Origin: an uncultured Marinobacter sp.
GTDB lineage: Bacteria; Pseudomonadota; Gammaproteobacteria; Pseudomonadales; Oleiphilaceae
Direction of reading: 5' to 3'
Assembly (NCBI RefSeq): GCF_946886895.1
Contig: NZ_CAMPJO010000004.1
Coordinates: forward strand, 303,478 to 367,477
Length of the DNA stretch: 64,000 bases
Below, in pieces: positions 8,315 through 19,382 of this stretch. A model generated the notes under the pieces. The model did no database searches. It was not told the origin of the DNA and worked only from the letters and a program-made list of their open reading frames with translations. How positions within the stretch are numbered: position 1 is the first letter of the stretch; every line of letters starts with the position of its first letter. The position numbers and the translations under genes were made by a program.

Positions 8315-9325
8315 ATGGATATTTCCCGCGTTGACCTTAACTTGCTGGTGTACCTGGATGTTCTGCTGCGGGAGCGCAATGTGACCAAGGCCGCCAACCA
8401 CCTGGGTATCACCCAGCCCGCCATGAGCAATGGCTTGAGGCGGTTAAGAGACCTGTTCGGTGATCCGTTGCTGGTGCGGACCAGTGAGGGCATGACGGCG
8501 ACGGAGCGTGCCCGCGAGTTACAGCCCCAGGTGCGTGGCATCCTGTCGGACATCGAGCAGGCGGTTCAGGAAAAGACACCGTTCTCGGCGCTCGAAAGCC
8601 AGCGGGTGTTCCGTATCATGGCCAGCGACTATGCGGAATCCTGCCTGATGCCCAGAGTGTTGAGGCGGATTCGCCAGGAGGCGCCGCTGGTGACGCTGGA
8701 TGTGTTGACGCCCAGTGATGTCAGTTTCCTGGACGTGGAGCAGGGCCGCCTGGATATGGCCATCAACCGTTTCGACAAGATTCCCCAGTCGTTCCACCAG
8801 AAAACCCTCTGGATCGAATACTTTGCCTGCCTGATGAATGCCCGTAACCCGATCCTCAGGGAACCGTTCACCCTGGACACCTATCTGGATGCCAGCCATA
8901 TCTGGGTCAGCAAGACCGGGTTTGGTGTCGGCGTGGGGGTCAATCCCAAGGATGTCCAGCGCCTGGGGTGGGTCGACGAGGCTCTGACGAGGATGGGCAG
9001 AAAACGTCAGATTTCGGTGTTTACCCGTCACTACCAGGTGGCGATGCTGCTGGCCGAGCAGCACGACCTGATTGCCACCCTGCCTTCCCGGGCTGCCTGG
9101 TTGCAAAGGGACAACGCCAATCTGGTGGTCAAGGTACCCCCGTTCGACATTCCGCCGTTTGAGCTGAAAATGGCCTGGAGTCCCCTGTTACAGCACAATA
9201 CGGATCACCAGTGGCTCAGGAAGCTGATTGCGGAGGTGGCGGAGGAAGTGGACGCTGAATTTGCGCCATTCGGGGCCGATTTTGAATCCGCGGGCACCCA
9301 CCCGATGCATCACTCAGAGCGGTAG
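8315..9325 (+). CDS. LysR-family transcriptional regulator
   Basis: The 336-residue protein has an N-terminal winged helix-turn-helix (ISRVDLNLLVYLDVLLRERN, then VTKAANHLGITQPAMS at about 24-39) and a periplasmic-binding-protein-like effector domain. The first residues (DLNLLVYLDVLL) resemble the NodD/NahR/LeuO branch of the family, whose members often control catabolic or stress genes. The first ATG in the frame is 54 nt upstream, but the Met at 8315 matches the family start. The divergent gene encodes the unknown membrane-anchored protein at 7305-8072, a candidate target. The 3' end overlaps the convergent GNAT gene by 12 bp. The effector is unknown. Confidence 0.88.
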   Translation: MDISRVDLNLLVYLDVLLRERNVTKAANHLGITQPAMSNGLRRLRDLFGDPLLVRTSEGMTATERARELQPQVRGILSDIEQAVQEKTPFSALESQRVFRIMASDYAESCLMPRVLRRIRQEAPLVTLDVLTPSDVSFLDVEQGRLDMAINRFDKIPQSFHQKTLWIEYFACLMNARNPILREPFTLDTYLDASHIWVSKTGFGVGVGVNPKDVQRLGWVDEALTRMGRKRQISVFTRHYQVAMLLAEQHDLIATLPSRAAWLQRDNANLVVKVPPFDIPPFELKMAWSPLLQHNTDHQWLRKLIAEVAEEVDAEFAPFGADFESAGTHPMHHSER

Positions 9326-10297
9326 TTCTCGCAGCTCCAGAGAGCTGCGGCCGCAGTCCCACATACGCTGGAACGATTCGGACAGAAGCTTCACACGTCC
9401 GCCATCGGCAAACGCGGCGAAGCCTTCCGGCTTGTCGAAATGGTGCCGGTAAACCACGCCTTCACGATCCGTCAGCAGGAACGGCTGATCTTCCACCGGG
9501 TAGTCGGTGTTCACCAGACGCAACCCGATCCTGCTCGGCAACCGGCGCATCAGCTCAACCAGCTGGTGGCGCCGCTTCACCAGCGGTTTGTCGTCGTGGA
9601 TCAGCAGGCGGACGTCACTCAGCCGGTGGCGACGGGCGAGGGCAGAAATCAGTTCCCGGAACCGGTGTCTGTCGTACAGATCGTGCTCCAGGAACCGGTC
9701 ATAAAGCCAGAGCCGTTGCGAGGCCTGGCCGACCATGCTGTCCATCAGGGCGAGAAGATCCGGCTCGTGGTTGAACAGCCAGGAGTCACGATCTTTGCCC
9801 AGCACCAGAGGCGGCGTGTGGGTGGCCCCACGGGATTGTTGAGACAGGGTTTTGTGCACCAGGTCCGGAGCCAGGCAGCGCATGTCGACATGGGGAATGC
9901 CGGCGTCGTCATACACATCGGAGCAGACGTGAAAGCCGGAGCGCTGATAAAAGGCAATGGCGTGCGTCTGGGCCGAGAGCTTCAGTTCATGAAAGCGGCC
10001 GGCGGATTCGGCCATCAGGTGTCGAAGCAGCGCCTCGCCAACTCCCTGGCCCCGGCATTCCGGGCTTACCGCCATGCGACCGATATGACCGGTTTCCTCG
10101 AGGGTGGAAAACAGGCGAGCGACTCCGGCCGGCGTGTTGTCTGGCCCTATCGCCAGATAATGGTCGGCGATCTCGTCGGTCTGGTCCCACTCCAGCGCCG
10201 GTGGTACCTGTTGCTCGTCGATGAAGACCCGCTGGCGAATGGCCCGAACCGGGGCCGGTGCCAACTGCCAGCTGTATTTCCGGAAACGAATGGTCAT
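9314..10297 (-). CDS. GNAT N-acetyltransferase fused to an uncharacterised C-terminal domain
   Basis: Residues 1-145 form a GNAT acetyltransferase: RQRVFIDEQQVP near 21-32, then MAVSPECRGQGVGEALL (75-91), which carries the acetyl-CoA pyrophosphate loop, and FYQRSGF near 116-122. The remaining 180 residues form a second domain with WLFNHEPDLL, DRFLEHDLYDR and LIHDDKPLVKRRHQLVELMRR. This looks phospholipase-D/DUF-like in pattern, but I cannot name it confidently. The start chosen (MTIRFRKYSWQLAPAP) is the family-like one; the longer frame adds 39 residues that overlap roxA. It follows roxA by 5 nt, so the pair is translationally linked. The substrate is unknown; a ribosomal or tRNA target is only suggested by context. 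Confidence 0.82.
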   Translation of the reverse strand: MTIRFRKYSWQLAPAPVRAIRQRVFIDEQQVPPALEWDQTDEIADHYLAIGPDNTPAGVARLFSTLEETGHIGRMAVSPECRGQGVGEALLRHLMAESAGRFHELKLSAQTHAIAFYQRSGFHVCSDVYDDAGIPHVDMRCLAPDLVHKTLSQQSRGATHTPPLVLGKDRDSWLFNHEPDLLALMDSMVGQASQRLWLYDRFLEHDLYDRHRFRELISALARRHRLSDVRLLIHDDKPLVKRRHQLVELMRRLPSRIGLRLVNTDYPVEDQPFLLTDREGVVYRHHFDKPEGFAAFADGGRVKLLSESFQRMWDCGRSSLELRELPL

Positions 10298-10302
10298 GGC
10301 GG

Positions 10303-11454
10303 TTATTCGAAGTACACCGAACCCTGGTTGTAGAGTGTGGTTAGCAGCCCGAGCAGGGCGGACTCCCCGGCCATCCGCGCCAGTGGCTTCATACTGACCC
10401 GGGACCCCGCGCACAACAGCGGAGCGAGGGGGCGGGCATCCCCTTTGAGCAGGTACCGTTCGCCGTCCACGAACAGCGCGGTTTCGTCGTCCAGTTCATG
10501 GTAGGCAAAGCGGGAACCCTCGTTCCAGCGCAATTGCTCGCCCCCGGTGATGGCCGCAGCCAGGTCCTCGGGGGTGATGGGCTCCTCGGCGGGCACCACA
10601 ATGTCCATGCTCTTGGGCGCTGTTGCATACTGTCCAAACCAGAGCGCAAGCTGACTGCGGTCATTGAGCTTGTCCCTGATCAGTTCCTCGATTCGGTCGA
10701 TAACCCCGGCCCCGATGGTGCCGGGATTATCCTGAACCTGAAGATCCGGGTCGTTCAGGTGGGCCTCGGCGCCGGGCTGGCTGCACAGAAAGTCGGTGAA
10801 ACCGGTCAGGATATCGTCCACCGTCGGTGCCCGGAAGCCGATGGACAGGGTGATGCAGTCGTCTTCGGCGACGCCGTGGTGGCCAATGCCCGGCGGGAGG
10901 TAAAGCATATCGCCGGGCGCCAGGGTAACGGTGTCTTCGCCTTCCCAGTGGCTCAGAATCCGTAATGGCGTGTCGTTAACCTGGGGGGAAGTCGTGTCAC
11001 AATGGCCGCCGAACGTCCAGCGGCGATGGCCCCGGGCCTGCAGCAGAAACACGTCATACTGATCATAGTGTGGGCCCACGCTGCCACCTTGCGGGGCGTA
11101 GCTGGCCATGATGTCATCCAGGCGCCAGTTGGGTATGAAGCGGAAGTGCTCGAGCAGGTCGGCAATGTCCGGTACCCAGTGGTCCAGGCCCTGAACCAGC
11201 AGGGTCCAGTCCCGGGCCGGCAGTCGTTCGAACCGCTCGGGCGGGAAGGGGCCGTTTTCCAGTTGCCAGGGCTTGCCATTGTCATTCTCGATAACGATCC
11301 GGGACTCGACGCCCTCCTCACAGGCCAGGCCGGCCAGCTCGTCGGCACTGACCGGGCACTGAAAGCCGGGGAATGCCTGGCGGATGACCCGTGGCTTTTT
11401 CTGCCAGTAGTCACTCAGGAATTCGGAGGTCGTGAGCCCGTCGAGGATGTCCAT
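10303..11454 (-). CDS. roxA: Ribosomal protein L16 arginine 3-hydroxylase (JmjC/cupin oxygenase)
   Basis: RoxA/YcfD is an Fe(II)/2-oxoglutarate dioxygenase that hydroxylates an Arg of ribosomal protein L16. The 383-residue product has a JmjC/cupin core with the metal motif HYD (His129, Asp131) in GPHYDQYDVFLLQARG and the distal metal His in PPGIGHHG near 192. A C-terminal dimerisation/winged-helix part follows. The length agrees with E. coli (373). The Met of MDILDGLT is preferred; the longer frame would run into purB. It sits 16 nt downstream of purB and 5 nt upstream of the GNAT gene in one minus-strand train. Confidence 0.9.
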   Translation of the reverse strand: MDILDGLTTSEFLSDYWQKKPRVIRQAFPGFQCPVSADELAGLACEEGVESRIVIENDNGKPWQLENGPFPPERFERLPARDWTLLVQGLDHWVPDIADLLEHFRFIPNWRLDDIMASYAPQGGSVGPHYDQYDVFLLQARGHRRWTFGGHCDTTSPQVNDTPLRILSHWEGEDTVTLAPGDMLYLPPGIGHHGVAEDDCITLSIGFRAPTVDDILTGFTDFLCSQPGAEAHLNDPDLQVQDNPGTIGAGVIDRIEELIRDKLNDRSQLALWFGQYATAPKSMDIVVPAEEPITPEDLAAAITGGEQLRWNEGSRFAYHELDDETALFVDGERYLLKGDARPLAPLLCAGSRVSMKPLARMAGESALLGLLTTLYNQGSVYFE

Positions 11455-11470
11455 GGTGTTACTCCCGATT

Positions 11471-12853
<1,383 letters not shown>

Positions 12854-12973
12854 TCATCAAAGAATCGGTTCAAAAAACTGGGGGCATAATGATACACCAG
12901 CGCGGCGGCTGAATCAGGTGTCCTGGCGGCGAATCCGTGCAAACGCCGGCAGGCTGGCCGGGCTGGTGAATGG

Positions 12974-13615
12974 TCAGCAAATGGACTGGTTGGCTTTGTC
13001 GGCCAGTTCACGGGCATGCTGGATGACCTTGCGCCGGGAAAAGATCAGTTGCCAGCGGCGCCCACCGGTCTGGCGCCAGAGGACCGCCGAACGGATACCC
13101 GCCAGCAGGAGGGCCCGGACCCGGGCGGCGTTTTCATCCTGTTGCAGCACGGCCGGATTACCACTGACCTGGATCCGCTGGCGGAAGGTGCTGATGGTGT
13201 CGGTGTAGACGGAAGCCAGGTTGCTGATCAGGTTGCTATGGGTATAGCCGAAATGGCTGGCCGTGTGACGGGCCTGGTCAATCCGGCTGCCGATCACATC
13301 GAGCATGTCCGGGCGACGGTTCAGCCGGGACTCCAGGTGGACCAGGTTCAGGACGTAGCGCAGCACTTCAATGTCCTGTTGTTTGCTCTGCTGACTGAGC
13401 ACCGACGATAGTGTTACCAGGCCCTCGCGGATATCCGTCAGTTCACCGCCGTACACATCAAGGGTGCTGTCCGGATTGGTGGCGAACAGGGAGCGAATGC
13501 AGGTCTCCAGGCTGGACTCATGGCACTGGCCACTGTGGGCAATTTGCTGAACCAGATTGGCGGCCTGGAAGACGCCGGCGAGTGCCAGGGTCTGGTCGTG
13601 CAGGGAGCGACTCAT
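12974..13615 (-). CDS. hflD: HflD, high-frequency-lysogenisation protein homologue
   Basis: The 213-residue helical protein matches HflD in length, N-terminus ([20 protein letters not shown]) and gene context. In E. coli HflD is peripherally membrane-bound, binds phage lambda CII and affects lysogeny. Its housekeeping role is unclear. The Met at 13615 gives a 4-bp overlap with the mnmA stop, typical translational coupling; the longer upstream frame is buried in mnmA. The mnmA-hflD-purB order is conserved in gammaproteobacteria. Confidence 0.9.
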   Translation of the reverse strand: MSRSLHDQTLALAGVFQAANLVQQIAHSGQCHESSLETCIRSLFATNPDSTLDVYGGELTDIREGLVTLSSVLSQQSKQQDIEVLRYVLNLVHLESRLNRRPDMLDVIGSRIDQARHTASHFGYTHSNLISNLASVYTDTISTFRQRIQVSGNPAVLQQDENAARVRALLLAGIRSAVLWRQTGGRRWQLIFSRRKVIQHARELADKANQSIC

Positions 13616-14790
13616 GGGCGGGCTTCCTGTTCCGGGCTCCGCGCCAGGCGGGTGGGCAGAGCGTCGCCGTCGCGCCAGGTCTGTTCGATGACGCCGCCGC
13701 CAAGGCAAACCTCGCCAATATAGAAAACCACGGACTGACCGGGCGTTACCGCTCGCTGGGCATCATCAAAGACCACTTTCACGCCACCGTCGATGACGGT
13801 GACCTCGCAATCCTGGTCGGGTTGCCGATAGCGGGTTTTCGCCCGGCATCGAAACGCCGGAGCCGGTGGCTCGCCAGCGACCCAGTCAACAGGGCCGGAC
13901 ACCAGGCCACGGGAAAACAGCAGTGGGTGGTTTTTGCCCTGTACCGCGGTGAGCACATTGCGGTCCAGATCCTTGCCGGCAACATACCAGGGTTCGTCAC
14001 CAAACTCGCTGAGACCGCCAATGCCAAGCCCCTGGCGCTGGCCGATGGTGTGATACATCAGCCCCTGATGGCGGCCAATGTGGCGGCCATCAGGCGTTTC
14101 GATGTCGCCGGGCTGGGCGGGCAGATACTGTTTGAGGAAGTCCCGGAATTTTCGTTCACCGATAAAACAGATGCCGGTGGAATCCTTCTTGTCATGGGTG
14201 ACAAAACCCTGCTGTTCCGCAATTCGGCGTACCTCCGGCTTTTCAAGCTCACCCACCGGGAACAGCGTGCGGGCGATCCGTTCACCGGAGACCGCGTGCA
14301 GGAAGTAGCTCTGATCCTTGTTCGGGTCGAGCCCCTTGAGCAACTGCGCCGTGCCTGAGCCGTCGTCAACGGAACGACGCCGGGTGTAATGCCCGGTGGC
14401 AATGTAGTCGGCCCCAAGCGTGATGGCGTAATCGAGGAACGCCCGGAATTTGACCTCCCTGTTGCAGAGAATGTCCGGGTTGGGCGTCCGGCCAGCCTGA
14501 TACTCGGACAGGAAGTGTTCGAATACCCGGTCCCAGTATTCCGCGGCAAAGCTGGCGGTGTGCAGTTTGATGCCAATGGTATCGGCCACGGCTTGAGCGT
14601 CGGCCAGATCAGTCATGGCCGTGCAGTACTCGGTGCCGTCGTCTTCATCCCAGTTCTTCATGAACAGGCCTTCCACCCGGTAGCCCTGGTCTTTCAGCAA
14701 CCAGGCCGCAACAGAGGAGTCGACGCCGCCGGACATGCCGACGATCACGCGGGTGGTTTCAGCAGGATGGGGCTCGGATGAGTGGGTCAT
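13612..14790 (-). CDS. mnmA: tRNA-specific 2-thiouridylase MnmA
   Basis: MnmA installs the 2-thio group on U34 of tRNA-Lys, -Glu and -Gln using persulfide sulfur relayed by Tus proteins. The 392-residue protein has the ATP-pyrophosphatase loop SGGVDSS at 20-26, FMKNWDED near 43-50, the first catalytic Cys in [10 protein letters not shown] and the second in [12 protein letters not shown], followed by the beta-barrel C-terminal domain. The chosen ATG gives about ten residues before the core. It overlaps hflD by 4 bp and is 50 bp downstream of nudJ. The window also carries tRNA-Lys(UUU) genes, one of its substrates. Confidence 0.96.
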   Translation of the reverse strand: MTHSSEPHPAETTRVIVGMSGGVDSSVAAWLLKDQGYRVEGLFMKNWDEDDGTEYCTAMTDLADAQAVADTIGIKLHTASFAAEYWDRVFEHFLSEYQAGRTPNPDILCNREVKFRAFLDYAITLGADYIATGHYTRRRSVDDGSGTAQLLKGLDPNKDQSYFLHAVSGERIARTLFPVGELEKPEVRRIAEQQGFVTHDKKDSTGICFIGERKFRDFLKQYLPAQPGDIETPDGRHIGRHQGLMYHTIGQRQGLGIGGLSEFGDEPWYVAGKDLDRNVLTAVQGKNHPLLFSRGLVSGPVDWVAGEPPAPAFRCRAKTRYRQPDQDCEVTVIDGGVKVVFDDAQRAVTPGQSVVFYIGEVCLGGGVIEQTWRDGDALPTRLARSPEQEARP

Positions 14791-14840
14791 AACAGCTCTG
14801 ATACCGTTGAAAAGCCGTGGAGTCTATCATTCTGACAGGA

Positions 14841-15290
14841 CTACGTCTGCGTATCGACCACGACATCCAGCGGATAGCGCCGGCCATCTCGGTAATCTTC
14901 TATGCATTGCAGGACCAGGGGGCTGCGCAGCCTGGTGCCCAGCTTCCGGATCGCGTCCAGTGACAGCCAGTGGGCGGCAAGAATGCCGTCATCGAGCTGC
15001 TCGGATACCCGCCGCAAGGCTTTCGCCGAATAACAAAAACGATAATAGGTAACCCCGTTGGCGGGGGCTTTGTAGGTGTAGATCCCCAGGAAATGGGTGG
15101 GCTCCACCTCCCAGCCGGTCTCCTCGAGGGTTTCCCGGCGGACGGCGGACAGGATGGCTTCGTCTTCCTCGACGTGCCCCGCCGGCTGGTTAAAGACCAC
15201 CTGGCCATTGCTGACCTCTTCAACCATCAGAAACTGACCCTTCGGGTCTTCAACAATCACCGCGACGGTGGCATGGGGAGTCCAGGTCAT
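14841..15290 (-). CDS. nudJ: Nudix phosphohydrolase NudJ
   Basis: The 149-residue protein carries a complete Nudix box: Gly38, Glu44, Arg52-Glu53 and Glu56-Glu57-x-Gly59 (REТ-type core RETLEETGW). NudJ in E. coli hydrolyses thiamine pyrophosphates and nucleoside di- and triphosphates. The identification rests on length, the [14 protein letters not shown] start and the rluE-nudJ-mnmA neighbourhood. Its ATG overlaps the rluE stop by 4 bp. Substrate preference cannot be read from sequence. Confidence 0.9.
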   Translation of the reverse strand: MTWTPHATVAVIVEDPKGQFLMVEEVSNGQVVFNQPAGHVEEDEAILSAVRRETLEETGWEVEPTHFLGIYTYKAPANGVTYYRFCYSAKALRRVSEQLDDGILAAHWLSLDAIRKLGTRLRSPLVLQCIEDYRDGRRYPLDVVVDTQT

Positions 15291-15919
15291 GACGTTGGGC
15301 GTCTCCGTCCTGGGGGGCGTGATGTGCGGCGCCCCCGGGTTGCTTTCGGCGGTGCGGGAACGTTCACCGTCAGTGTGCGATGGCCGCCGGGTGGCAGGCT
15401 GTCCAGAGTCCAGTCACCAATACGGTATCTGACCAGCCGCAGGGTGGGAAATCCGACAGCCGCTGTCATCCGTCGTACCTGCCGGTTCCGGCCCTCGGTA
15501 AGGGTCAGCGCCAGCCAACTGGTCGGTATGGATTCGCGGAAGCGAACGGGGGGTGTCCTTGGCCAGAGCTCGGGTTCGGTCATGGCCATGGCCTTCGCGG
15601 GCCGGGTCAGGCCGTCCTTGAGGGCGACGCCCTGCGACAGCCATGCCAGCGCGTCTGAGGTGATGCGTCCTTCCACCTGAACCCAGTAGGTTTTTGGCAT
15701 TTTCAGGCCGGGCGAGGCAATCCGGTGCTGAAGGGCACCATCCGCCGTCAGCAGGAGCAGTCCTTCGGAGTCGTAGTCCAGGCGGCCGGCGGGATAGACA
15801 CCGGGCAACGTCAGCCAGTCCGCCAGGGTGGACCGGGCCGGTTTGCCGGAGTCACCGCGTTGATCGGTGAACTGGCTCAACACGTGATAGGGTTTGTTGA
15901 AGAGAACAAGTTCCGCCAT
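15287..15919 (-). CDS. rluE: 23S rRNA pseudouridine synthase RluE
   Basis: RluE converts U2457 of 23S rRNA to pseudouridine. The 210-residue protein belongs to the RsuA/RluB/E/F family: the N-terminal [13 protein letters not shown] motif, the catalytic motif GRLDYDSEG with Asp48, and [12 protein letters not shown] in the second half. There is no S4 domain, as expected for RluE. The last 30 residues are basic ([16 protein letters not shown]). It appears to be the first gene of the minus-strand train ending with the GNAT gene. In many relatives icd precedes it; here a CspD-like gene does. Confidence 0.92.
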   Translation of the reverse strand: MAELVLFNKPYHVLSQFTDQRGDSGKPARSTLADWLTLPGVYPAGRLDYDSEGLLLLTADGALQHRIASPGLKMPKTYWVQVEGRITSDALAWLSQGVALKDGLTRPAKAMAMTEPELWPRTPPVRFRESIPTSWLALTLTEGRNRQVRRMTAAVGFPTLRLVRYRIGDWTLDSLPPGGHRTLTVNVPAPPKATRGRRTSRPPGRRRPTS

Positions 15920-15992
15920 GGTGCGAGGTTATCCGCGACTGACATCCAGGGAGTAAAGCGGAAGGGTACTTCAAACCGGCGAGCAGGCACAA

Positions 15993-16034
15993 AGACATTA
16001 ACGCCCGCCGGATCTCCGGCGGGCGTTAATGTCT
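15993..16034 (-). terminator. Perfect 20-bp inverted repeat downstream of the CspD-like gene
   Basis: Positions 15993-16012 and 16015-16034 are perfect reverse complements with only TC between them, so the effective loop is four bases (GATC). The stem is GC-rich in its inner half. On the minus strand it is followed by only TTTG, a weak U tract. It lies 18 bp after the CspD-like stop and before rluE, which fits a terminator or mRNA 3'-stabilising hairpin. Confidence 0.6.
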
Positions 16035-16052
16035 GGATCCGGGGTGAGCCGG

Positions 16053-16364
16053 TCAGGCGTTAACGGCGCGGGGCGGGTACCCGTCCTGATCGGATTCGCT
16101 GGCCCGGGACGCTTCGTCACTGTTGTGCCCCGCGTCCGGCTGCGCCTGTTTACCGGCCTGCTCCTCGGGGACAATATTGACGGCGTGGACGCCCTTGTCG
16201 CTGGGCTTTTTGTCGAAGGTGACGGCCTGGCCGGCTTTCAGCGTTTTATAACCGTCCATCTGAACCGAAGAAAAGTGGGCGAACAGGTCGTCGCTGCAGC
16301 CATCCTCGATGATGAAACCGTACCCTTTGGCATTGTTGAACCACTTTACTTTGCCTCTTGGCAT
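16053..16364 (-). CDS. cspD: CspD-like cold-shock-domain protein with polar C-terminal tail
   Basis: Residues 1-68 form a cold-shock domain binding single-stranded nucleic acid: RGKVKWFNNAKGYGFI contains RNP1 and LFAHFSSV contains RNP2. About 35 further residues form a polar tail rich in Gln, Asp, Ser and Glu. CspD of E. coli (74 residues) inhibits replication in stationary phase. The next divergent genes are clpS/clpA, the same arrangement as cspD-clpS in enterics and Pseudomonas, which supports the name. The Met of MPRGKV has AGGGGA 8 nt upstream; the longer frame is unlikely. Confidence 0.85.
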   Translation of the reverse strand: MPRGKVKWFNNAKGYGFIIEDGCSDDLFAHFSSVQMDGYKTLKAGQAVTFDKKPSDKGVHAVNIVPEEQAGKQAQPDAGHNSDEASRASESDQDGYPPRAVNA

Positions 16365-16674
16365 GATGAACTCCCCTGTTCTTTTGCTGTCACTCGTTAT
16401 TATTGCTGTCTGCCATTCGGTCTCGGTGTTTCCGGGCCGAATCCCGTTACAGAAACATTGCAACGATTTACATTATTTTACATTGCTTCTTAACTTTCGG
16501 CCAATCAGAGTGTCGAGTCAATGTTTTCTATCACCGGAATGTGTGGTTGAACCCGGTCTGGAAACGGTATCATGCTCGTATTGATAAATATCTCACGCCC
16601 CGAAGGCGTTTTCGCTTGAAAACCCGGGGGCCGACAACCACATTTAGGCAAGGGCACCGATAAACCGGTAAGGA
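16365..16674 (+). other. Divergent intergenic region between the CspD-like gene and clpS
   Basis: This 310-bp gap must hold promoters for both genes. It has an AT-rich core at about 16455-16500 with repeated ACATT/TTACAT motifs, and a TTGAAC (16546-16551) followed after 15 nt by TATCAT (16567-16572) pointing to clpS, a suboptimal spacing. No open frame or RNA gene is evident. Inverted GGGGC/CGAAGGCG pieces near 16600 are too short to call. Confidence 0.4.
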
Positions 16675-17037
16675 ATGATGCGGACTATCGAGAATTCTCT
16701 ACTAATATTCAATCAGGGGGAGGACGAACAACCGGGGCGACAGGACGACCTCAGCGTTGCTCCCGAAAAGCCGGCACTGAAGCGTCCTGCGCGATTTCGG
16801 GTGGTGCTCCTGAACGATGACTACACACCCATGGATTTTGTAGTGGATGTACTGATGAAGTTCTTCGGAATGAACGAAGAGAAGGCGACGCAGGTGATGC
16901 TGCTCGTCCATACGCAGGGAAAGGCCGTATGCGGGGTTTATACCCGGGACATCGCGGAAACAAAGGCGGCACAGGTGAACCAGTATTCCTCGGAATGCGA
17001 ACATCCGCTCCTTTGCGAGATTGAACGTGCGGACTGA
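16675..17037 (+). CDS. clpS: ATP-dependent Clp protease adaptor ClpS
   Basis: ClpS recognises N-degrons (Leu, Phe, Tyr, Trp at the N-terminus) and delivers those proteins to ClpAP. The 120-residue protein has an unstructured N-terminal 35 residues, which in the family enters ClpA, then the core [18 protein letters not shown], including the Asn-Asp-Asp substrate pocket, and [17 protein letters not shown]. Two ATGs lie in tandem (16675 and 16678), and the AAGGA is almost touching the first, so 16678 may be the true start. The stop is 18 nt before clpA. Confidence 0.93.
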   Translation: MMRTIENSLLIFNQGEDEQPGRQDDLSVAPEKPALKRPARFRVVLLNDDYTPMDFVVDVLMKFFGMNEEKATQVMLLVHTQGKAVCGVYTRDIAETKAAQVNQYSSECEHPLLCEIERAD

Positions 17038-17055
17038 AAGACGTTGGGGTGGCCC

Positions 17056-19326
17056 ATGCTGAGCAAAGATCTAGAAATTACGCTGAATACGGCCTTCAAG
17101 AGTGCCCGCGACAAACGTCATGAATTCATGACGGTGGAGCACTTGTTGCTGGCCCTGCTGGATAACGAATCAGCGGTGGGTGTCCTGAAAGCCTGTGGTG
17201 CGGATCTGAACCGGCTGCAGGAAGAACTGGTGGAGTTTGTGGACTCCACCACGCCGCTGATCCCGAGTAACGATAGCGAACGGGAAACCCAGCCTACCCT
17301 GGGCTTCCAGAGGGTACTGCAACGGGCAGTATTCCATGTCCAGTCGTCTGGCAAGAAGGAGGTAACCGGGGCCAACGTACTGGTTGCCATCTTCAGTGAG
17401 CAGGAAAGTCAGGCAGTCTATGTTCTGAAGAAGCAGAGCGTTGCCCGCATTGATGTGGTCAATTTTGTTTCACACGGTATCTCCCGGGTCCAGGGGGCTG
17501 AGGATCAGGAAGGTCACGACCAGGCGTCCCATGACGAAGCCGGGGAAGAAGGCGGGCACGCCAAGCCGCTCGAAAGCTATGCCACCAACCTCAATGAGCA
17601 GGCTCGCCAGGGGCGAATCGACCCGCTGATCGGTCGTGAGCACGAGGTGGAGCGTGTGGTGCAGATACTCGTGCGTCGCCGCAAGAACAACCCGCTGCTG
17701 GTGGGTGAGGCCGGCGTTGGCAAAACCGCGATTGCCGAGGGGCTTGCCAAGCGCATTGTCGATGGCCAGGTGCCGGACATCATTTCCGACGCCGTGGTCT
17801 ACTCCCTGGATCTGGGGGCGTTGCTGGCGGGCACCAAGTACCGCGGGGATTTCGAGAAGCGCCTGAAAGGGCTACTCGCGGAGCTGAAGAAAGAAAAGCA
17901 CGCGATCCTGTTTATTGACGAGATTCACACCATTATCGGTGCCGGATCGGCCTCGGGCGGAGTGATGGATGCGTCGAACCTGCTCAAGCCGATGCTGAGT
18001 TCGGGCGAGATACGCTGTATCGGCTCCACAACGTTCCAGGAGTTCCGGGGGATCTTTGAGAAAGACAGTGCGCTGGCGCGGCGTTTCCAGAAAATCGATG
18101 TGAACGAGCCCAGCGTGGAAGATACCTACCAGATCCTCAAGGGGCTGAAGCCCAACTTCGAGAAGCATCACGACCTCAAATACACGGACAAGGCCCTGCG
18201 CGTGGCGGCGGAGCTGGCGGATCGCTACATTACCGATCGTCACCTGCCTGACAAGGCAATCGACGTTATCGACGAAGCCGGTGCCCGTCAGCGTCTCCAG
18301 CCGGAAAACAAACGCAAGAAAACCGTCGATGTCACGGAAATTGAGGACGTGGTGGCCAACATTGCCCGCATTCCTCCGAAGAATGTGTCCACCAGCGACA
18401 AGGATCTGCTGCGCAATCTGGAGCGGGATCTCAAGATGGTGGTGTTTGGCCAGGACCCGGCCATCGAATCGCTGTCGACCGCGATCAAACTGGCCCGGGC
18501 CGGCCTCAAGTCGCCGGAGAAGCCCGAAGGTGCGTTCCTGTTTGCCGGGCCCACTGGTGTCGGTAAAACCGAGGTCACCAAGCAGCTGGCCAAGGTGCTT
18601 GGCATAGAGTTGGTGCGTTTTGACATGTCCGAGTACATGGAGCGCCACACCGTGTCGCGGCTGATCGGCGCGCCCCCGGGCTACGTTGGCTATGATCAGG
18701 GTGGCCTGCTGACCGAAGCGGTGAGCAAGCAGCCGCACTGTGTGCTGTTGCTGGATGAGATCGAAAAGGCGCATCCGGAAGTGTTCAACCTGCTGTTGCA
18801 GGTGATGGATCACGGCACGCTGACGGACAACAACGGTCGCAAGGCGGATTTCCGTCACGTGATCCTGGTGATGACAACCAACGCCGGTGCGGAAAGTATG
18901 GCCCGTCGTTCCATCGGCTTCAGTGAGCAGGACCACAGCACTGATGGCATGGAAATCATCACCAAGACGTTCACGCCGGAGTTCCGCAACCGGCTGGACG
19001 GCATCATTCAGTTCGGTGATCTGCAGATGGCCACCATTACGCATGTCGTCGACAAGTTCCTTACCGAGTTGCAGGCGCAGCTTGATGAGAAGCATGTGGT
19101 GCTGCATGTGGATGACGACGCCAAGTCATGGCTGGCAGAGAAGGGATACGACGTCACCATGGGGGCACGGCCAATGTCTCGCCTGATTCAGGACAAGATC
19201 AAGCGTCCGCTGGCCGAGCAGATCCTGTTCGGGCGTCTCTCGGAGCGTGGAGGGGATGTCTTCATCCACCTTCGTAACGGCGAGCTGGTGTTCGAGTATG
19301 AGGATGAGCCGGCTGAAGCGGTTTAG
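17056..19326 (+). CDS. clpA: ATP-dependent Clp protease ATP-binding subunit ClpA
   Basis: ClpA is the hexameric AAA+ unfoldase that feeds ClpP. The 756-residue product is close to E. coli (758). It has the Clp N-domain (1-140), an acidic linker rich in Asp, Glu and His (about 150-170), AAA-1 with Walker A GEAGVGKT near 217-224, AAA-2 with GPTGVGKT near 498-505, [12 protein letters not shown] as Walker B, and SIGFSEQ in place of the usual ClpP-binding IGL loop. The Met of [10 protein letters not shown] is used; four upstream residues of the open frame are not family-like. It is paired with clpS and ends in a strong terminator. Confidence 0.96.
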   Translation: MLSKDLEITLNTAFKSARDKRHEFMTVEHLLLALLDNESAVGVLKACGADLNRLQEELVEFVDSTTPLIPSNDSERETQPTLGFQRVLQRAVFHVQSSGKKEVTGANVLVAIFSEQESQAVYVLKKQSVARIDVVNFVSHGISRVQGAEDQEGHDQASHDEAGEEGGHAKPLESYATNLNEQARQGRIDPLIGREHEVERVVQILVRRRKNNPLLVGEAGVGKTAIAEGLAKRIVDGQVPDIISDAVVYSLDLGALLAGTKYRGDFEKRLKGLLAELKKEKHAILFIDEIHTIIGAGSASGGVMDASNLLKPMLSSGEIRCIGSTTFQEFRGIFEKDSALARRFQKIDVNEPSVEDTYQILKGLKPNFEKHHDLKYTDKALRVAAELADRYITDRHLPDKAIDVIDEAGARQRLQPENKRKKTVDVTEIEDVVANIARIPPKNVSTSDKDLLRNLERDLKMVVFGQDPAIESLSTAIKLARAGLKSPEKPEGAFLFAGPTGVGKTEVTKQLAKVLGIELVRFDMSEYMERHTVSRLIGAPPGYVGYDQGGLLTEAVSKQPHCVLLLDEIEKAHPEVFNLLLQVMDHGTLTDNNGRKADFRHVILVMTTNAGAESMARRSIGFSEQDHSTDGMEIITKTFTPEFRNRLDGIIQFGDLQMATITHVVDKFLTELQAQLDEKHVVLHVDDDAKSWLAEKGYDVTMGARPMSRLIQDKIKRPLAEQILFGRLSERGGDVFIHLRNGELVFEYEDEPAEAV

Positions 19327-19335
19327 CCCACAAAC

Positions 19336-19365
19336 GCAAAAAGCCCCGATATCGGGGCTTTTTGC
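19336..19365. terminator. Bidirectional intrinsic terminator between clpA and infA
   Basis: Positions 19336-19350 and 19351-19365 form a perfect palindrome: AAAAAGCCCC, GAT/ATC, GGGGCTTTTT, flanked by GC. The A and T tracts on the two sides make it a working terminator for both the plus-strand clpA and the minus-strand infA, whose stop is at 19383. Confidence 0.9.
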
Positions 19366-19382
19366 CAGATGTCGCGTGAGCC

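Noticed and set aside
17872..19107. Long open frame antisense to clpA
   Set aside because: High-GC third-codon bias opens the opposite frame; it lacks a ribosome site and any recognisable motif, while the sense frame is clpA.
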